Of a stretch of DNA of 64,000 bases, positions 30,624-40,720 are shown piece after piece. Numbering within the stretch: the stretch's first letter is position 1; each line of letters begins with the position of its first letter. The translations under genes and the position numbers were made by a program. Below the pieces are notes generated by a model. The model saw only the letters and a list, made by a program, of their open reading frames with translations. It was not told where the DNA came from and did no database searches. The DNA comes from Procambarus clarkii (Eukaryota; Arthropoda; Malacostraca; Decapoda; Cambaridae). Where the stretch lies: positions 33,129,375-33,193,374 of the forward strand of contig NC_091165.1 in the NCBI RefSeq assembly GCF_040958095.1, written 5' to 3'.

Positions 30624-31568
30624 CAATGGGGCCTCGACTTACGATGCTAATCCGTTCCCAGAGACGGATCGTAAGTCGAAATATCGTAAGTCGAAGCGAT
30701 TTTTCCCATAAGAAATAAAGAGAATTGAATTAATCCGTTCCCCACTCTCCAAAATATTAACATACAAATACATTTTGTACTGAATACAATGTTTTTTTCT
30801 AACTACAATACAGTACCTAAGTTGATCTTACCTTTATGGAGGGCTCTTGATGGTGTATGGAAGATGGTGTTGAGGAGGATAGTTGTTACTGTTTGGAAGG
30901 GGAGTCCCCTTCCATTATCACATAGGTAGTGATGTTTTCTCTGGGGTTCTCTCTCTCCTACATTTTGCCTGAATACCACTAAGACCTGGTTGTGGTTCAG
31001 TGCTTGTTTGTCTCACTACAAATTTGTCAAGAGACATTTGTTTTTCCCTTCGTTTTAACATTTGTCTGTAATGATGCATCACAGTGTCATTGAATAGGTT
31101 AAGGCAACGGCCTACTGCAGCTTGATTTGGGCGAGTCGTTTCAGCAAAGGTTTGCAATTCTTCCCGTGCTGCACACATTTTCTTAATTGTTGAGGAAGAG
31201 ACATTCTGTACTCTTGTTTCTGCTCTATGGTCATCCTTACATGGGTTTTCATATGTTGAGCCTTACCACTGACTTTCCTGGGACTCATGGCGTGATATAT
31301 AATAATTACTTTAATGTTCAAAATGCAAAAAATCACCACAAACGCAGAATTTCTTATAGGCGCGATCGTCACTAAGCGGGTAGCTGTAGTAAACTGAGGC
31401 AGGTCAGACCGCGTGACCGGGAACCACGTGCTAGGTCGACCCGAACGTGTACCAACAAATATCGGAATTCGACAACACCATCGATGTCGAGTCGCATTTT
31501 TCGATGAAATTTACATCGTAACTCAAAATTATCGTAAGTAGGGGCAATCGTAAGTTGAGGTGCCACTG
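30624..31568 (-). mobile_element. Tigger/pogo DNA transposon, internally deleted
   Basis: The ends are inverted repeats (CAATGGGGCCTCGACTTACG at the left; complement CAGTGGCACCTCAACTTACG at the right) and TA flanks both sides (30622-30623 and 31569-31570). The 945-bp interior keeps only the two ends of a transposase on the minus strand. The family is a cut-and-paste Tc1/mariner-superfamily element. Confidence 0.87.
30918..31372 (-). pseudogene. Tigger transposase remnants (N- and C-terminal pieces)
   Basis: On the minus strand, 31112-31288 begins MSPRKVSGKAQHMKTHVRMT, like the start of a pogo/Tigger transposase before the CENP-B-like helix-turn-helix. 30918-31178 carries CLNLFNDTVMHHYRQMLKRR followed by KQMSLDKFVVR, a typical Tigger C-terminus. 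The DDE catalytic domain between them is deleted, so it cannot act on its own. The two pieces overlap in different frames. Confidence 0.75.
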
Positions 31569-31570
31569 TA

Positions 31571-31649
31571 TGCATATTGGGGCATATGGAAGAACAACAT
31601 TACCAATACCATAAGATAAAGTATATATATCGTCATGTGAAAACCCATT
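31571..31649. other. Short AT-rich spacer
   Basis: About 80 bp between the Tigger right end and the DIRS1 left end. No feature was recognised. Confidence 0.4.
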
Positions 31650-32060
31650 TTTTCTGTGGGGAGCCCCTACGGCTCCCTGGAGCTTATCAGGCTGATGTAT
31701 GTTATGTTAGACCGGGACATTAGCTATGGCGTTCAGACCTACCAGGGATCAGCGCCAGAACCTGGCCCCTTCAGAGAGGTTTCAGGGAGCAATGGCCCTG
31801 GAAAACCCCATATGGTTGGGGGTTTTCCTTACCTGCCATCGACCGGGGTTAGGCACCCAGAAAGGTAGGCGTAACAAAACAAACCCCACATGGTAAGAAA
31901 CTACAACAAAAACCGAACAGAGAGGTAGAAAACTTCCTACAATCCCAAGGAAACAATCAAACAATCAATTTACTGCTGTGCCGGTCGTCCGCGCAGCCCT
32001 CCCCTCCTCGGGAGCGGGAGGAGGGGCCCCGGACCTCACCACACCGGCTGCCTTCAGTTC
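31650..32060 (+). repeat. DIRS1 left inverted terminal repeat
   Basis: It begins TTTCTGTGGGGAGCCCC and is the reverse complement of most of 37500-37876 plus the first half of the internal complementary region (37378-37408). Equivalent left ends start at about 39676 (DIRS2) and 47055 (DIRS3). Confidence 0.88.
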
Positions 32061-32646
32061 GCAAGCTAGTGTCAACCGGGATAGACGCTTCTCTGGCCTC
32101 AAATTCCTGGGCGGTGTTTGCCTCGTGTGGCGTTCTCTGCTGTTTTTGTGTGGGGTGCGGTGGCTAGGAGTACTTCATCAGTGCTGGGGCTGCATGCGCC
32201 CAGAGGTTTCCTTCCTTAGGTGCTCTGTGAGTAATGCCCTTGCGTGTCAGGGTTATCTTCTCTGGGGTGTTTGGGAACCGCTCCCGTAGAGGTTCCTACT
32301 GCTTGGCATTTGCCTCGCTGTTGGGGCCAGATGGGGCTTGGGGCCCTTGTTTGGCCTTGAGTAGGGAGTGGTATTGTGCTGGTTAGGGCGTCAAGGTGTT
32401 GTGCGGCCTGCCACCTAAGCGGCGACCAGTTCCTGTTGCCTCTGAGGACGGTGTACTTCTGTGGGGTTTTTCTTTTGTTTTGTTTTTGTTTGCCTGGTGG
32501 AGGTTCTGCCTTGTGGGTCTATAGTTCCCCTGATATTGTTTTGGTGGCCCTCTGCTAGGCCCCCATGCTTGTACATGTCCCAGGGGTTTTCAGTATTATC
32601 ATTTACCCTTTGTTTTGTTTGGGTTTCTTAACCGGTTAGCAACACC

Positions 32647-34512
32647 TTGCCTGGGCTTCCTGTAGTTGCTAACCTACGGGCCCTGGGAACCCCTGTCGGG
32701 GCTCGGGGACCCATGGATGTGTCTCCCAAGTTCCAACCTGCCTTGTGCAGGTTTGAAGGTTGCAGTGTGCCCTTGTCTCAGGGTGCCAGTCACCTGTTTT
32801 GCCTCCGTCATGCTGCCTGTTGGGTCAATGACACTTTTGACACGGAGTCTTGCGAGTCATGTTCTCTGCTTGTGCTCCAGTTTTACTCTGAGGATGTTCC
32901 TGTTAGGGTACAGGCAGCATCAGCGTTGCATGTTAGGTTTAGGTTATTGCAACGCACTGGGTTGGTTTCCCGCCCGGATGCCTCGAGGCTGCCCCGTTTG
33001 GTTTTAGGGACCCTGACCTGGGGGTGTTAGTCGCTCTGGCTTTGGCTCCAGCTGCGCCCCCTGGTCCTTCCCCTGTGGTTCTTCCTGCACCTCCCCCCCT
33101 GTGTCCGGCTCCAAAATGTCTGAGGGTTTCGGCCTTGGCACAGGGTTTAGTTGGTAATGAGACTCGGGCTGCCTCGGGGGCTGCCCCATTCGGGTCGGGG
33201 ACGGAGGCATTTGAGCCGGTTCCTCCTACCGAGGCTTCTGGGTCCCACCAGCAGACCCCCTTCTTGTCTGCCTTTCCCTTGGACTCTGCCTTTTCTTCAG
33301 GGGTAGAGGGTTTGGAGGACAGCTCTGCCCCGGGTCCCGACGTAGGGGATCCTGGGGCTGGTGAGGAGTCAACCTGGGGGCCTTGGGCCCCCCTGTGACC
33401 CCGCTTGGGTGCCTTTGCCTTCCTGGCGGGACTTATTGTTGCAAGGGGAGGGGTTTTCTTACCCTCCTTCCCTGTACGAGTATGATTTGGGTTTGGCTCC
33501 TCCCCGAGTTCGGTTCCCGGCGCCTTTGGGTACCTTGGATCCGTTTTTCCAGAGGTTTTCTACTTCCCGTATCTCCGCGAAGGTGGCTCGGGAAGCTCTA
33601 GCTGCATACCTCTTGCGAGATCCGGGTTATGCCTCTGCTATGGATCCGTCCTCGTTTGAGTTCGGTTCTTCTTTCCATTTTTGGGTGTGTTTGGAGGTTC
33701 CGGAGTCTTCCTGGCTGGCAGACTGCCCTTTCTTTTCGTTGGGGGCGTGGCATGGGTTCTGTCGGATCTGCACGCTTGATTGGCAGGAAACTTCTACTTT
33801 TATGCAGGTTTACCTGGGGGGCGAGTTTGAGCACCTTAATGCGTGCTTGTTCGCTCCCTGTCCATTCTTGGGATGTTGGCCTTTTCCCGCTTCACGTGCA
33901 GGTTCCTCAGCTTTTGGCTTCATTGGTTGTGGAGGAGTCGTGCACCCGTGGGAATTTGGCTTTGGTCTTGCGTTTCTTTTCCCTTCTCAAGCTGTCTTCT
34001 GCTTGGCTTGAAGAGGATGTAGGAGCGTTGAGTGAAGGGCCTTCGTCTGGGGCGCTGACTTCTGCAGCTAGGGCGTCAGCTGCACTGTTGAAGCTCTTTG
34101 CAGCCCATCCTGAAGGAAGCGGTGTCTCTGTTTTATGCTTCTCGCCTTGCGTGCCGTCAGGCTGTGCTCGTCCTCTCTTTGGAATTCGCTTGGGCCCTGG
34201 CTCTTAGGTTTTCGTCTCCAGTTTTGTCCGTTGCTGTTTGCAGAGTCTGCAGTGTCCCAGTTTCTGCATGCGACTTCGTCTAGTTGTTGTTCTATGGCGG
34301 ACTTGTTGATTCTCCGAAGCGGTCGTTCTCGGCAGTTTCAGAGGGGTCGTGTCAGGGTTCCGGGTTCCGCTGGTCGAGGTGGGCCATTGGTGCCAGTTTC
34401 TGAGCCATTGTTCCCTTCGGGGCCAGCGTCGTCTGGTCGGCGCATTGATCGCCCTGTTCAACGGTTGGGTTCTCGTAAGGGGCGTCGGCCCTTTCGCGGT
34501 TTGCCCCATTGA
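32647..34512 (+). pseudogene. DIRS1 gag-like ORF1, frameshifted
   Basis: The N-terminal part (32647-33030) holds a Cys/His cluster, LCRFEGCSVPLSQG then FCLRHAACW, probably metal binding. A Pro-rich stretch follows (33024-33398), then YPPSLYEYDLGLAPPRVRF and REALAAYLLRDPGYA (33361-33860), a shift to HVQVPQLLASLVVEE, another near 34100 to ILKEAVSLFYASRLACRQAV, and a basic Gly/Arg-rich end near GRRPFRGLPH (34512). The same order is seen in DIRS2. At least three frameshifts. It would package element RNA if intact. Confidence 0.75.
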
Positions 34513-35804
34513 CGGGGCGATGGGAGGGAGGCTCGCTCTGTTTGCCCACGCTTGGTCCCACGATTTGTAGGCCTTTTCGGTCATGTCATCCGGCCTGCTG
34601 TGGCGTTAGGCGGCTCATTCTTCTTTGGGGGGTTCTTTCTTCTCCTGCGCTTCATCAAGTCGTCTTGGAGTGGGTACGCTTGGGCGTGGTCGAAACGACT
34701 ACATCCCTCAGGTGGGTTTTCCGTCTGTTTCCAGTGCCGAAACGGGACTGTGCGGATCTGAGGTTCATTCTGGACTTGTCCCGTCTGAATCCCTGGATTC
34801 CTTGCCCCTCCTTTCGGATGACTACTCTGTCTCAGGTCCAGCTTCTGTTGGAACCGGGTGCCTGGATGGTGTCCCTGGACCTCAAGGACGCCTATTGGCA
34901 CATTCCTATTCATCCAGGGTTCAGGGACTGGTTAGGTTTCGTGGTGGGGCGTCATGCTTACTGTTTTCGATGCCTACCTTTTGGCTTGAATCTGGCACCT
35001 CGCGTTTTCACGAGTCTGACCCGGGTTGTGGTGACCCGTCTGTGTCTTCTAGGGATTCGGGTTTTGGCCTACCTCGACGACTGGCTGGTGTGGGCTCCCA
35101 GTCAGTCAGCTTGTCTGCTGGCCAGGGATATGGTTCTTTCCCAGCTCTCCAGGTTCGGGTTCCTGGTGAACTGGAGGAAGTCCCATCTGGTTTCGTCCCA
35201 GGTTCGGACCTGGCTGGGTCTTGTTTGGGATTCTCGGACGGCTTCCTTGTCTCTCCCTCCAGAGGCGTTGCGGCGGCTGCGGGACCGCTGTCAGCTGTTT
35301 CTGAGGGGGTCCCGGGTCACTCGGCGGTTGCTCGAGCGGTTGTGTGGGAGTCTGAACTTCGCCGTGCTAGTCTACCCGCCGGGTCGGGTTTGGCTTCGGC
35401 GTCTGTTTTGGTTCCTTCGGGGACGTTCTTTCCGCCTCTCTCCCAATCGTTGGGTTCGTCCTCCGGGGGTCTTGTGTCTGTTGCTGCGTCACCGGCTTCC
35501 TCTTCGGGGTTTTCGGGGTTTGGTGCCTTGGTGCCTTCCCGAGCCCTCGCTCAATGTGTTCATGGACGCGTCGTCTCTCGCCTGGGGCTTTGTGACCAGT
35601 GCTAACCAGGCAGGCCAGGGACAATGGGGTCCGTCCTTCCATCGGGCTCACAGCACAGTTCAGGAGTTCGCGGCTGTCTGGTTCACACTTCGGAGGATTC
35701 GGGTCGCTCGGGGATCGACCATTCGCCTCCATTCGGACTGTTCTCCAGTGGTTCATTGCCTGAACCGCAGGGGTTCTCTTCAGTCCTTGGCTCTTTGGGG
35801 TTAG
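34509..35804 (+). CDS. DIRS1 reverse transcriptase-RNase H, open 431 codons
   Basis: The RT has CADLRFILDLSRLN, MVSLDLKDAYWHIPIHP (motif A), FRCLPFGLNLAPRVF (motif B), LAYLDDWLV (motif C, about 35066-35092), FLVNWRKS and TWLGLVWDS. RNase H follows with LNVFMDASSLAWGF (Asp), VQEFAAVW (Glu) and IRLHSDCSPVVHCLN (Asp). The frame ends at 35804 after LQSLALWG, before the last RNase H residues, by a frameshift. It is the largest intact enzymatic frame of any DIRS copy here. The YLDD box with this FGL.LAP motif is typical of DIRS RTs. Confidence 0.92.
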   Translation: MTGRWEGGSLCLPTLGPTICRPFRSCHPACCGVRRLILLWGVLSSPALHQVVLEWVRLGVVETTTSLRWVFRLFPVPKRDCADLRFILDLSRLNPWIPCPSFRMTTLSQVQLLLEPGAWMVSLDLKDAYWHIPIHPGFRDWLGFVVGRHAYCFRCLPFGLNLAPRVFTSLTRVVVTRLCLLGIRVLAYLDDWLVWAPSQSACLLARDMVLSQLSRFGFLVNWRKSHLVSSQVRTWLGLVWDSRTASLSLPPEALRRLRDRCQLFLRGSRVTRRLLERLCGSLNFAVLVYPPGRVWLRRLFWFLRGRSFRLSPNRWVRPPGVLCLLLRHRLPLRGFRGLVPWCLPEPSLNVFMDASSLAWGFVTSANQAGQGQWGPSFHRAHSTVQEFAAVWFTLRRIRVARGSTIRLHSDCSPVVHCLNRRGSLQSLALWG

Positions 35805-36356
35805 TCCCTTCGAGTGGTTCGTCCTGCTTTATTCTCGGGGTTTGGCTTTCCGTGCGGTTCATGTCCGGGGAGTGTCCAACGTTCTGGCAAACGGTCTGTC
35901 TCACTTCCTTCCCTTGTCCACGGAGTGGACCGTCGACGACGACTCAGTTTCGTTGGATCTGTCAGACGTACAGTCTCCCAGATGTGGACCTCTTCGCGTC
36001 GGCGTGGTCTCGGCGTCTCCCAATATATGTGACGCCCTTCCCCGACTGCAGAGCGTTCGCAGTAGATGCCTTTCGGCAGGACTGGTCGAGGTGGGGTTAC
36101 CTGTACCTCTTCCCCAGGTCCAGCTGTTGCTTCGGGTTCTGGTTCGGTTGGAGACATTCCCAGGGCGAGTAGTCCTTGTGGCCGGCCCAGCCTTGGTTTC
36201 CAGTGCTATTGGCTCTGTGCCCGAATCCAGGACGTTTCCCGCGGCTCTGCCTCTTTCAGCAGGTCGGTCCGATCCAGTACGGGGCTGGTTTGACCTTTTC
36301 CTCTGCTCTTCGCGTCTGGTCTTTTTGACCATAGGTGTATCACCTATGGTGATAAG
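35805..36356 (+). pseudogene. DIRS1 RNase H C-term and conserved linker, frameshifted
   Basis: One frame gives VHVRGVSNVLANGLSHFLPL (RNase H end; the usual NVLADGLSR has lost its Asp). Another gives PDVDLFASAWSRRLPIYVTP and FAVDAFRQDWSRWGYLYLF. In DIRS2 the same region is continuous and reads on to VVLLAPWWPAQSWF. This linker block is conserved in all four DIRS copies. Some DIRS pol proteins carry a methyltransferase-like domain here, but I cannot confirm that fold. Confidence 0.72.
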
Positions 36357-37317
36357 GTGGCTTCGTTGATGATGTCCCACCTGAGAGCTTCGTCTCGGCG
36401 ACAGTGTGAAGTTTCCTGGCGTTCTTTTCGCCATTTTCTGGCTTTTCGTAAGTTGTCTTTTCTATCGGATCGGGTTGTCTTGTCCTTTCTTTCTTGGCTT
36501 TTTCAGGACTGTCATTTGATGCCTAATACTGTCGCCTCGTATCGTGCGGCGCTGGCAGAGCCGCTCAAGCTAGCTTTTGGGGTGGACGTCAAATCCGCCC
36601 CATTTCGTAAGCTTTTCCATGCTATGTTTCACCTCCGGCCTGCTCATGCGCCTCCTGAACCGTCCTGGTCCTTGGATAGGGTGCTCTCCTATCTTTCCTC
36701 TCCTCGGTTTGTGGTGGCCCCTTCGGTTCCTGATTGTTTTTCCAAGGCTTTGTTTTTGTTGGCATTGGCCTCTGGGGGCCGGGTAGGGGAGCTTCATGCT
36801 CCCCTCCGGCGCAGGGATTTCTGCTCTTTTGGTCCTGGGGGTAGGTTTGTCCGTTTGCAGCCTTCTCCATCTTTTCTGGTGAAGAACGAGATGACTGCTT
36901 TTCGGAGGGGTCCATGAGTCATTGATGCTTGGTTGGTTTGGCTGGGGGTGCATCATGTGTTGTGTCCAATTGCAGCACTTCGCCGTTACCTGCGCGCTTC
37001 AGCTGGGGTGGCTGGGGATGCGCTTTGGGTTGATCCGGTTTCTTGTTCCCTGTTCCAGGGCTCGGGTCTCCCAGGTTGTCCGCAGGGTTATTGAGCCTAG
37101 GCAGCCTGCGGTCTATCCTTGCGCCCATGGTGTTAGGAAATTTGCAGCTTTGGCTGCCGTGTTTGGTAATATGTCTTGGGCACATATTCGGGCGCGTGGA
37201 TTTTGGAAGTCAAACAGGGTCCTGGCCGCTCGTTATTTGGTGAACATCCCTGCTCCTCGGCGTTCTTGTGTTGCTTTGGGTCGCAGGTTGCAGCCAGTTG
37301 TCTCGACTTCGGGTTGA
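36357..37317 (+). pseudogene. DIRS1 tyrosine recombinase
   Basis: 36357-36917 is open: SHLRASSRRQCEVSWRSFRH, LMPNTVASYRAALAEPLKLA, then LFLLALASGGRVGELHA, whose Arg fits the first catalytic Arg of tyrosine recombinases. After a stop at 36915 and a shift near 37040, the end encodes HGVRKFAALAAVFGNMSWA (the H..R box) and GFWKSNRVLAARYLVN (catalytic Tyr candidate in ARYL). The enzyme would integrate the circular DNA copy. Broken by the stop and one frameshift. Confidence 0.85.
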
Positions 37318-37377
37318 GGAGTTTGTGGCCGCCGCCTCCCGGGTAAGTCCCCTTTTTTCCTTCTACTTGGGTATGTA

Positions 37378-37470
37378 GCTCCAGGGAGCCGTAGGGGCTC
37401 CCCACAGAAAACCAGCGTTGAATGTAATGAAACGCCATTTTCTGGGTGACCCCGGAGGCTTCCTGGCTAC
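37378..37470 (+). repeat. DIRS1 internal complementary region
   Basis: The first half (CTCCAGGGAGCCGTAGGGGC at 37379 to CCCCACAG) is the complement of the element left end. The second half (AAAACCAGCGTTGAATG onward) is the complement of the right end as seen intact at 57060-57133. It is the guide for circle junction formation in DIRS elements. Homologues are at 45448-45540, 52830-52920 and 56545-56634. Confidence 0.88.
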
Positions 37471-37499
37471 CCTCCCTCCAATCCGGTCGGCGGGATTTT

Positions 37500-37876
37500 T
37501 CGCGTTGGTTGAAGCCTAGTTTCCGAAGTGAAGGCAGCCGGCATGGTGAGGTCCAGGGCCCCCCTCCCCCTCCCGGGAAGGGGAGGGCTGCGCGGACGAC
37601 CGGCGCGGCAGTAAATTGATTGTTTGATTGTTTTCCTTGGGATTGTAGGGAGTTTTCTACCTCTCTGTTTGGTTTTTGTTGTAGTTTCTTACCATGTGGG
37701 GTTTGTTTTGTTACGCCTACCTTTCTGGGTGCCTAACCCCGGTCGATGGCAGATAAGGAAAACCCCCAACCATATGGTGTTTTCCAGGGCCATTGCTCCT
37801 TGAAACCTCTCTGAAGGGGCCCAGGTTCTGGCGCTGGTCCCTGGTAGGTCTGAATGCCATAGCTAATGTCCTAATG
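37500..37876 (-). repeat. DIRS1 right inverted terminal repeat, truncated
   Basis: Reverse complement of 31720-32060 with local differences. It stops at CTAATGTCCTAATG, whereas DIRS3 and DIRS4 continue another 80-100 bp to a CAACGCTGGTTT-type end. The hAT fragment begins immediately after. Confidence 0.85.
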
Positions 37877-37880
37877 TGGT

Positions 37881-38448
37881 GCAGTGCAGTAGTTAAAACC
37901 GAAAAATTCAAGGTGGAAACTTTCCTCCCTATTTTGGACACTAAGCTTTGAACTGACAAAATGTGCAGAGGCTTATTCACAGATTGGAAATCTGTTTTCT
38001 TTCTTCAATGAATTAAAAACCATTGCTTCTGATGCACTAAAGAAAAAGTGTGAACATCTGGCTAATATGTATCACAAAGACCTGAATTATGATGACCTCT
38101 TTAATGAATATGAGCCCCTCCAGCACTACATGGCTCTTGATGAAAACTGTGAGACTCTCCCTGCACTGTACAGAATAATAATATCGGTCAATTTGAAATC
38201 TGTATTCCTGAATGTTGAAATTTCACTCAGAATGTTCATGTGCATGATACACTGTACACTAACTGTACAGGAGAACGTTGTTTTTCAAGATTGAAACTTA
38301 TACAAAATATGCTTTGTAGCACAATGGGGCAGCATCGTTTGAACTGGCTTTCACTCATGTGCATGGAAAATGACATCCTTAAGACCATTGACTTCAAGCC
38401 AATTATAAAGCAATTCTCTGAAAAGAAATGCCGCAAATGCTTGTTATA
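37881..38448 (+). pseudogene. hAT transposase C-terminal fragment
   Basis: In successive frames the plus strand reads KFKVETFLPILDTK, AEAYSQIGNLFSFFNELKT, LNYDDLFNEYEPLQHYM, LNVEISLRMFMCM and then CTGERCFSRLKLIQNMLCST, MGQHRLNWLSLMCMENDIL and TIDFKPIIKQFSEKKCRKC. The last part is the hAT dimerisation domain (GER.FS.LK..K..LRSTM). Two frameshifts are present and the N-terminus is absent. A domesticated gene is unlikely given the frameshifts. Confidence 0.82.
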
Positions 38449-39133
38449 ATAAGAAGTTTTGTATTATAATGTACGATTATGTTACATTGTTGGGCAGATT
38501 AGATACACAGTGTTTAGTGGGTTTTCATATTTATTGAGTAGTCTTGGTTACAACAGTCGGTTGTAACCGACTGTTGTAACCGATAGTTGAACCGATAGTC
38601 AGAATTGTACTTATTACATTTAGTAATTAAACTTACTGTCTATTCAGAGGATGGGATGCTTGGGGTCAGTTGGAACTGAATATGCCGAGTGCTACATTCT
38701 TGAGATTGAAGGTGTCTTGGAACTCCCAAGAGTCTGTACTGATGTTAACTGAACCACTGTGGAAATTATACTGATCATTAATTGCTTCTCGATTGCTTAT
38801 ATGATTGGACTACACCTCACCTTCCTCCAATAGGATGGAAGGAATGTTAACTGTAATCAGGAAAGAGGTATGAGTTTCATCATTATTGCTAATGAGAGTT
38901 TTGCTACTCTCATTCAGCTAATGAGTTTGGAGAGAGCATATTGTTTACATAATATACTCGCTACAGTAGTAATTTCATACTGTGCCATCTAATCTATGTA
39001 GCTTACTGAGTATTATTGTATTTTTCAAGTCTTGTATATTGTTCAAATGTTTATCAAGATTAGTTGCTGCTCTACAGCATGTTTTTAATGATTTAACACC
39101 AGTTTTGTTGGAGTGCCAATAAAATAAATACTG
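38449..39133. other. AT-rich noncoding sequence with a perfect hairpin
   Basis: No ORF or repeat family is recognised in about 690 bp. It follows the hAT stop codon and ends with AATAAAATAAATA at about 39118, a possible polyadenylation signal, so it may be the 3' part of the hAT element. It holds the 17-bp palindrome described separately. Confidence 0.45.
38546..38581. repeat. 17-bp perfect inverted repeat
   Basis: GGTTACAACAGTCGGTT at 38546-38562, a GT spacer, then the exact complement at 38565-38581. Next to it the phrase GTTGTAACCGA is repeated, so the structure grew from a short duplication. Confidence 0.88.
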
Positions 39134-39297
39134 GTACAGTGGAACCTCGAATAACAAATTTAATCCGTTCCGGCACCGTGATCGTCATGTGAAACGGACG
39201 TCATACAAAACGAATGTCCCCGTTGACAATAACAGAAATCAAATTAATCTGTTCTACCACCAAAAAACATCAATATGATATTCAGTGTTTTAAATAA

Positions 39298-39648
39298 TGG
39301 AGCAGCCTATCTTACACTGAACAAACCTTTATGACATTTTTCTTTCTTCAATTTTGTTCAATATTTTTTTTCATTTGTCTTATGGCAAAAGGTTCGTTCG
39401 GTGTTCAGCAGGTAGGCTGCTCCATGTTTCTTAAATAAAAAAAATAAAAATAAAAAAACAGTTGAAACAATTTGAAAAATGGACAAATGCCATAAAGGTT
39501 TGTTCAGTGTTTGTCAGGTAGGCTGCTCCAGTAATAGCAATCTTTGTTTCAAATATGTTCCATTTGTTTTGTAATTTTCAATTTTCATTTACGTCTCAAT
39601 AATGGAGCAACCGACCCGACAAACACTGAACGAATCTTTATGGCATTT
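39298..39648. repeat. Four copies of a ~45-bp motif in both orientations
   Basis: Direct copies at 39298-39340 and 39602-39648, inverted copies at 39381-39423 and 39484-39529; further direct copies at 46079-46124 and 46181-46228. The core is GGAGCAGCCTACCTG then GAACACCGAACGAACCTTT. Adjacent opposite copies form stem-loops of about 40 bp with gaps. Confidence 0.82.
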
Positions 39649-40720
39649 ATCCATTTATCAAATTGTTTCAACTGTTTTGTGTGGAGAGCCCCTTCGGCTC
39701 CCCGGAGCTATACCGGGCTGATGTGTATATATTAGACCGTGGCAACAGTCAATCGAAGGAGTTATTGGCCTACCAGGGATGAGAGCCAGAACCTGCCCCC
39801 CTCAAGAGAGGTATGAGGAGCAATGGTCTAAAGACACCCCCATGTAATTGGAAGCAGTCTTTGTCTGCCATTTACCAGGTCAGGCACCGAGAGAGGTGGG
39901 AATTCCAAAACAAACTACTGCTGTTTAAATAATTGCAAACCAAAAGCCGAACTAGCAACAGAACTCTCCAATCATAATCAAGGAAACCAGCATGACATCA
40001 CCACAAACACCACGCATCGGTCTGCACAACCCCCCCCTCCCCGGGAGGGAAACGGAGGGGTCCCAGACCTCCGCACCGGCAACTCTCCTCAGTTCACAGG
40101 CTGTTGTGAGGGCGAACGGTCAATCGACTCCGGCTCCATCCTTTGAGCAGTGCTGCAGTGCGGTGGTGTTGTTTCATTTTGGTATCGTGCGAGCCAGGAG
40201 TAATACAAGAGTACTGGGGCTGCATGCACCTAGGGCCACCTTCCCTAGGTGCCCTGTAAGTACTGCCCTTGCGGCTTCAGGGTTATCTTCCCTGAACCGT
40301 TTGGGAACTACCTCCGTGTGGTTCTGTCACTGCTCTGTGATTGCCCGCCCTTGGGGGTTCTGCTGGGTGGTTCTTGCTCCTTTTTTCCCTTGGGTAGGAG
40401 GTAGTTTCGTCACTGGCAGGGGCGCGAGGTACTGTGCAGCTGTCTGATATACACATAGCAACCGGTTCTATTCTCCTGGAGACGTTGTGCTTTTGCAGGG
40501 TTTTTATTTTATTTTGTTTTGTTTTGCCTGGTGGGGTCTGCCAGGTGTGGCAGTAGGACCACTTTTATGATTTAGGTGGCCCTCCACTAGGTCCCCGTGC
40601 TTGTACACATTGCAGGAGTTCAGCTTTTAGTTTGTTTGCTTGGTAGCTCTGGGATAACCGGTTAGCAGTACCTCGCCTGGGCTCTCCTTAGCAGTTAGCC
40701 TAAGGGCCCTGGAAACCCCC

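Larger units (their letters stand above)
31650..37876 (+). mobile_element. DIRS1: DIRS1-like tyrosine-recombinase retrotransposon, nearly full length
   Basis: Layout: left inverted terminal repeat (31650-32060), leader, gag (32647-34512), RT-RNase H (34509-35804), RNase H tail and linker (35805-36356), tyrosine recombinase (36357-37317), internal complementary region (37378-37470), right inverted repeat (about 37500-37876). The order and the internal complementary region are those of DIRS elements, which replicate through a circle and integrate with a recombinase instead of an integrase. About 100 bp of the right end is missing before the hAT fragment. Several frameshifts make it inactive. 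Confidence 0.9.

Noticed and set aside
34625..35605. 326-codon frame inside the DIRS1 RT region (and the similar 42527-43510 frame in DIRS2)
   Set aside because: Shadow frames of the GC-rich pol gene. The YLDD, DAY and FGL motifs lie in the other frame.
35901..36434. Long minus-strand frames through DIRS1 (for example 177 codons here, and 35367-35756)
   Set aside because: Arg/Pro/Thr-rich antisense shadows of the recombinase and RNase H genes.
37881..38448. Domesticated hAT-derived host gene
   Set aside because: Two frameshifts within 570 bp and no N-terminus make a transposon remnant more likely.
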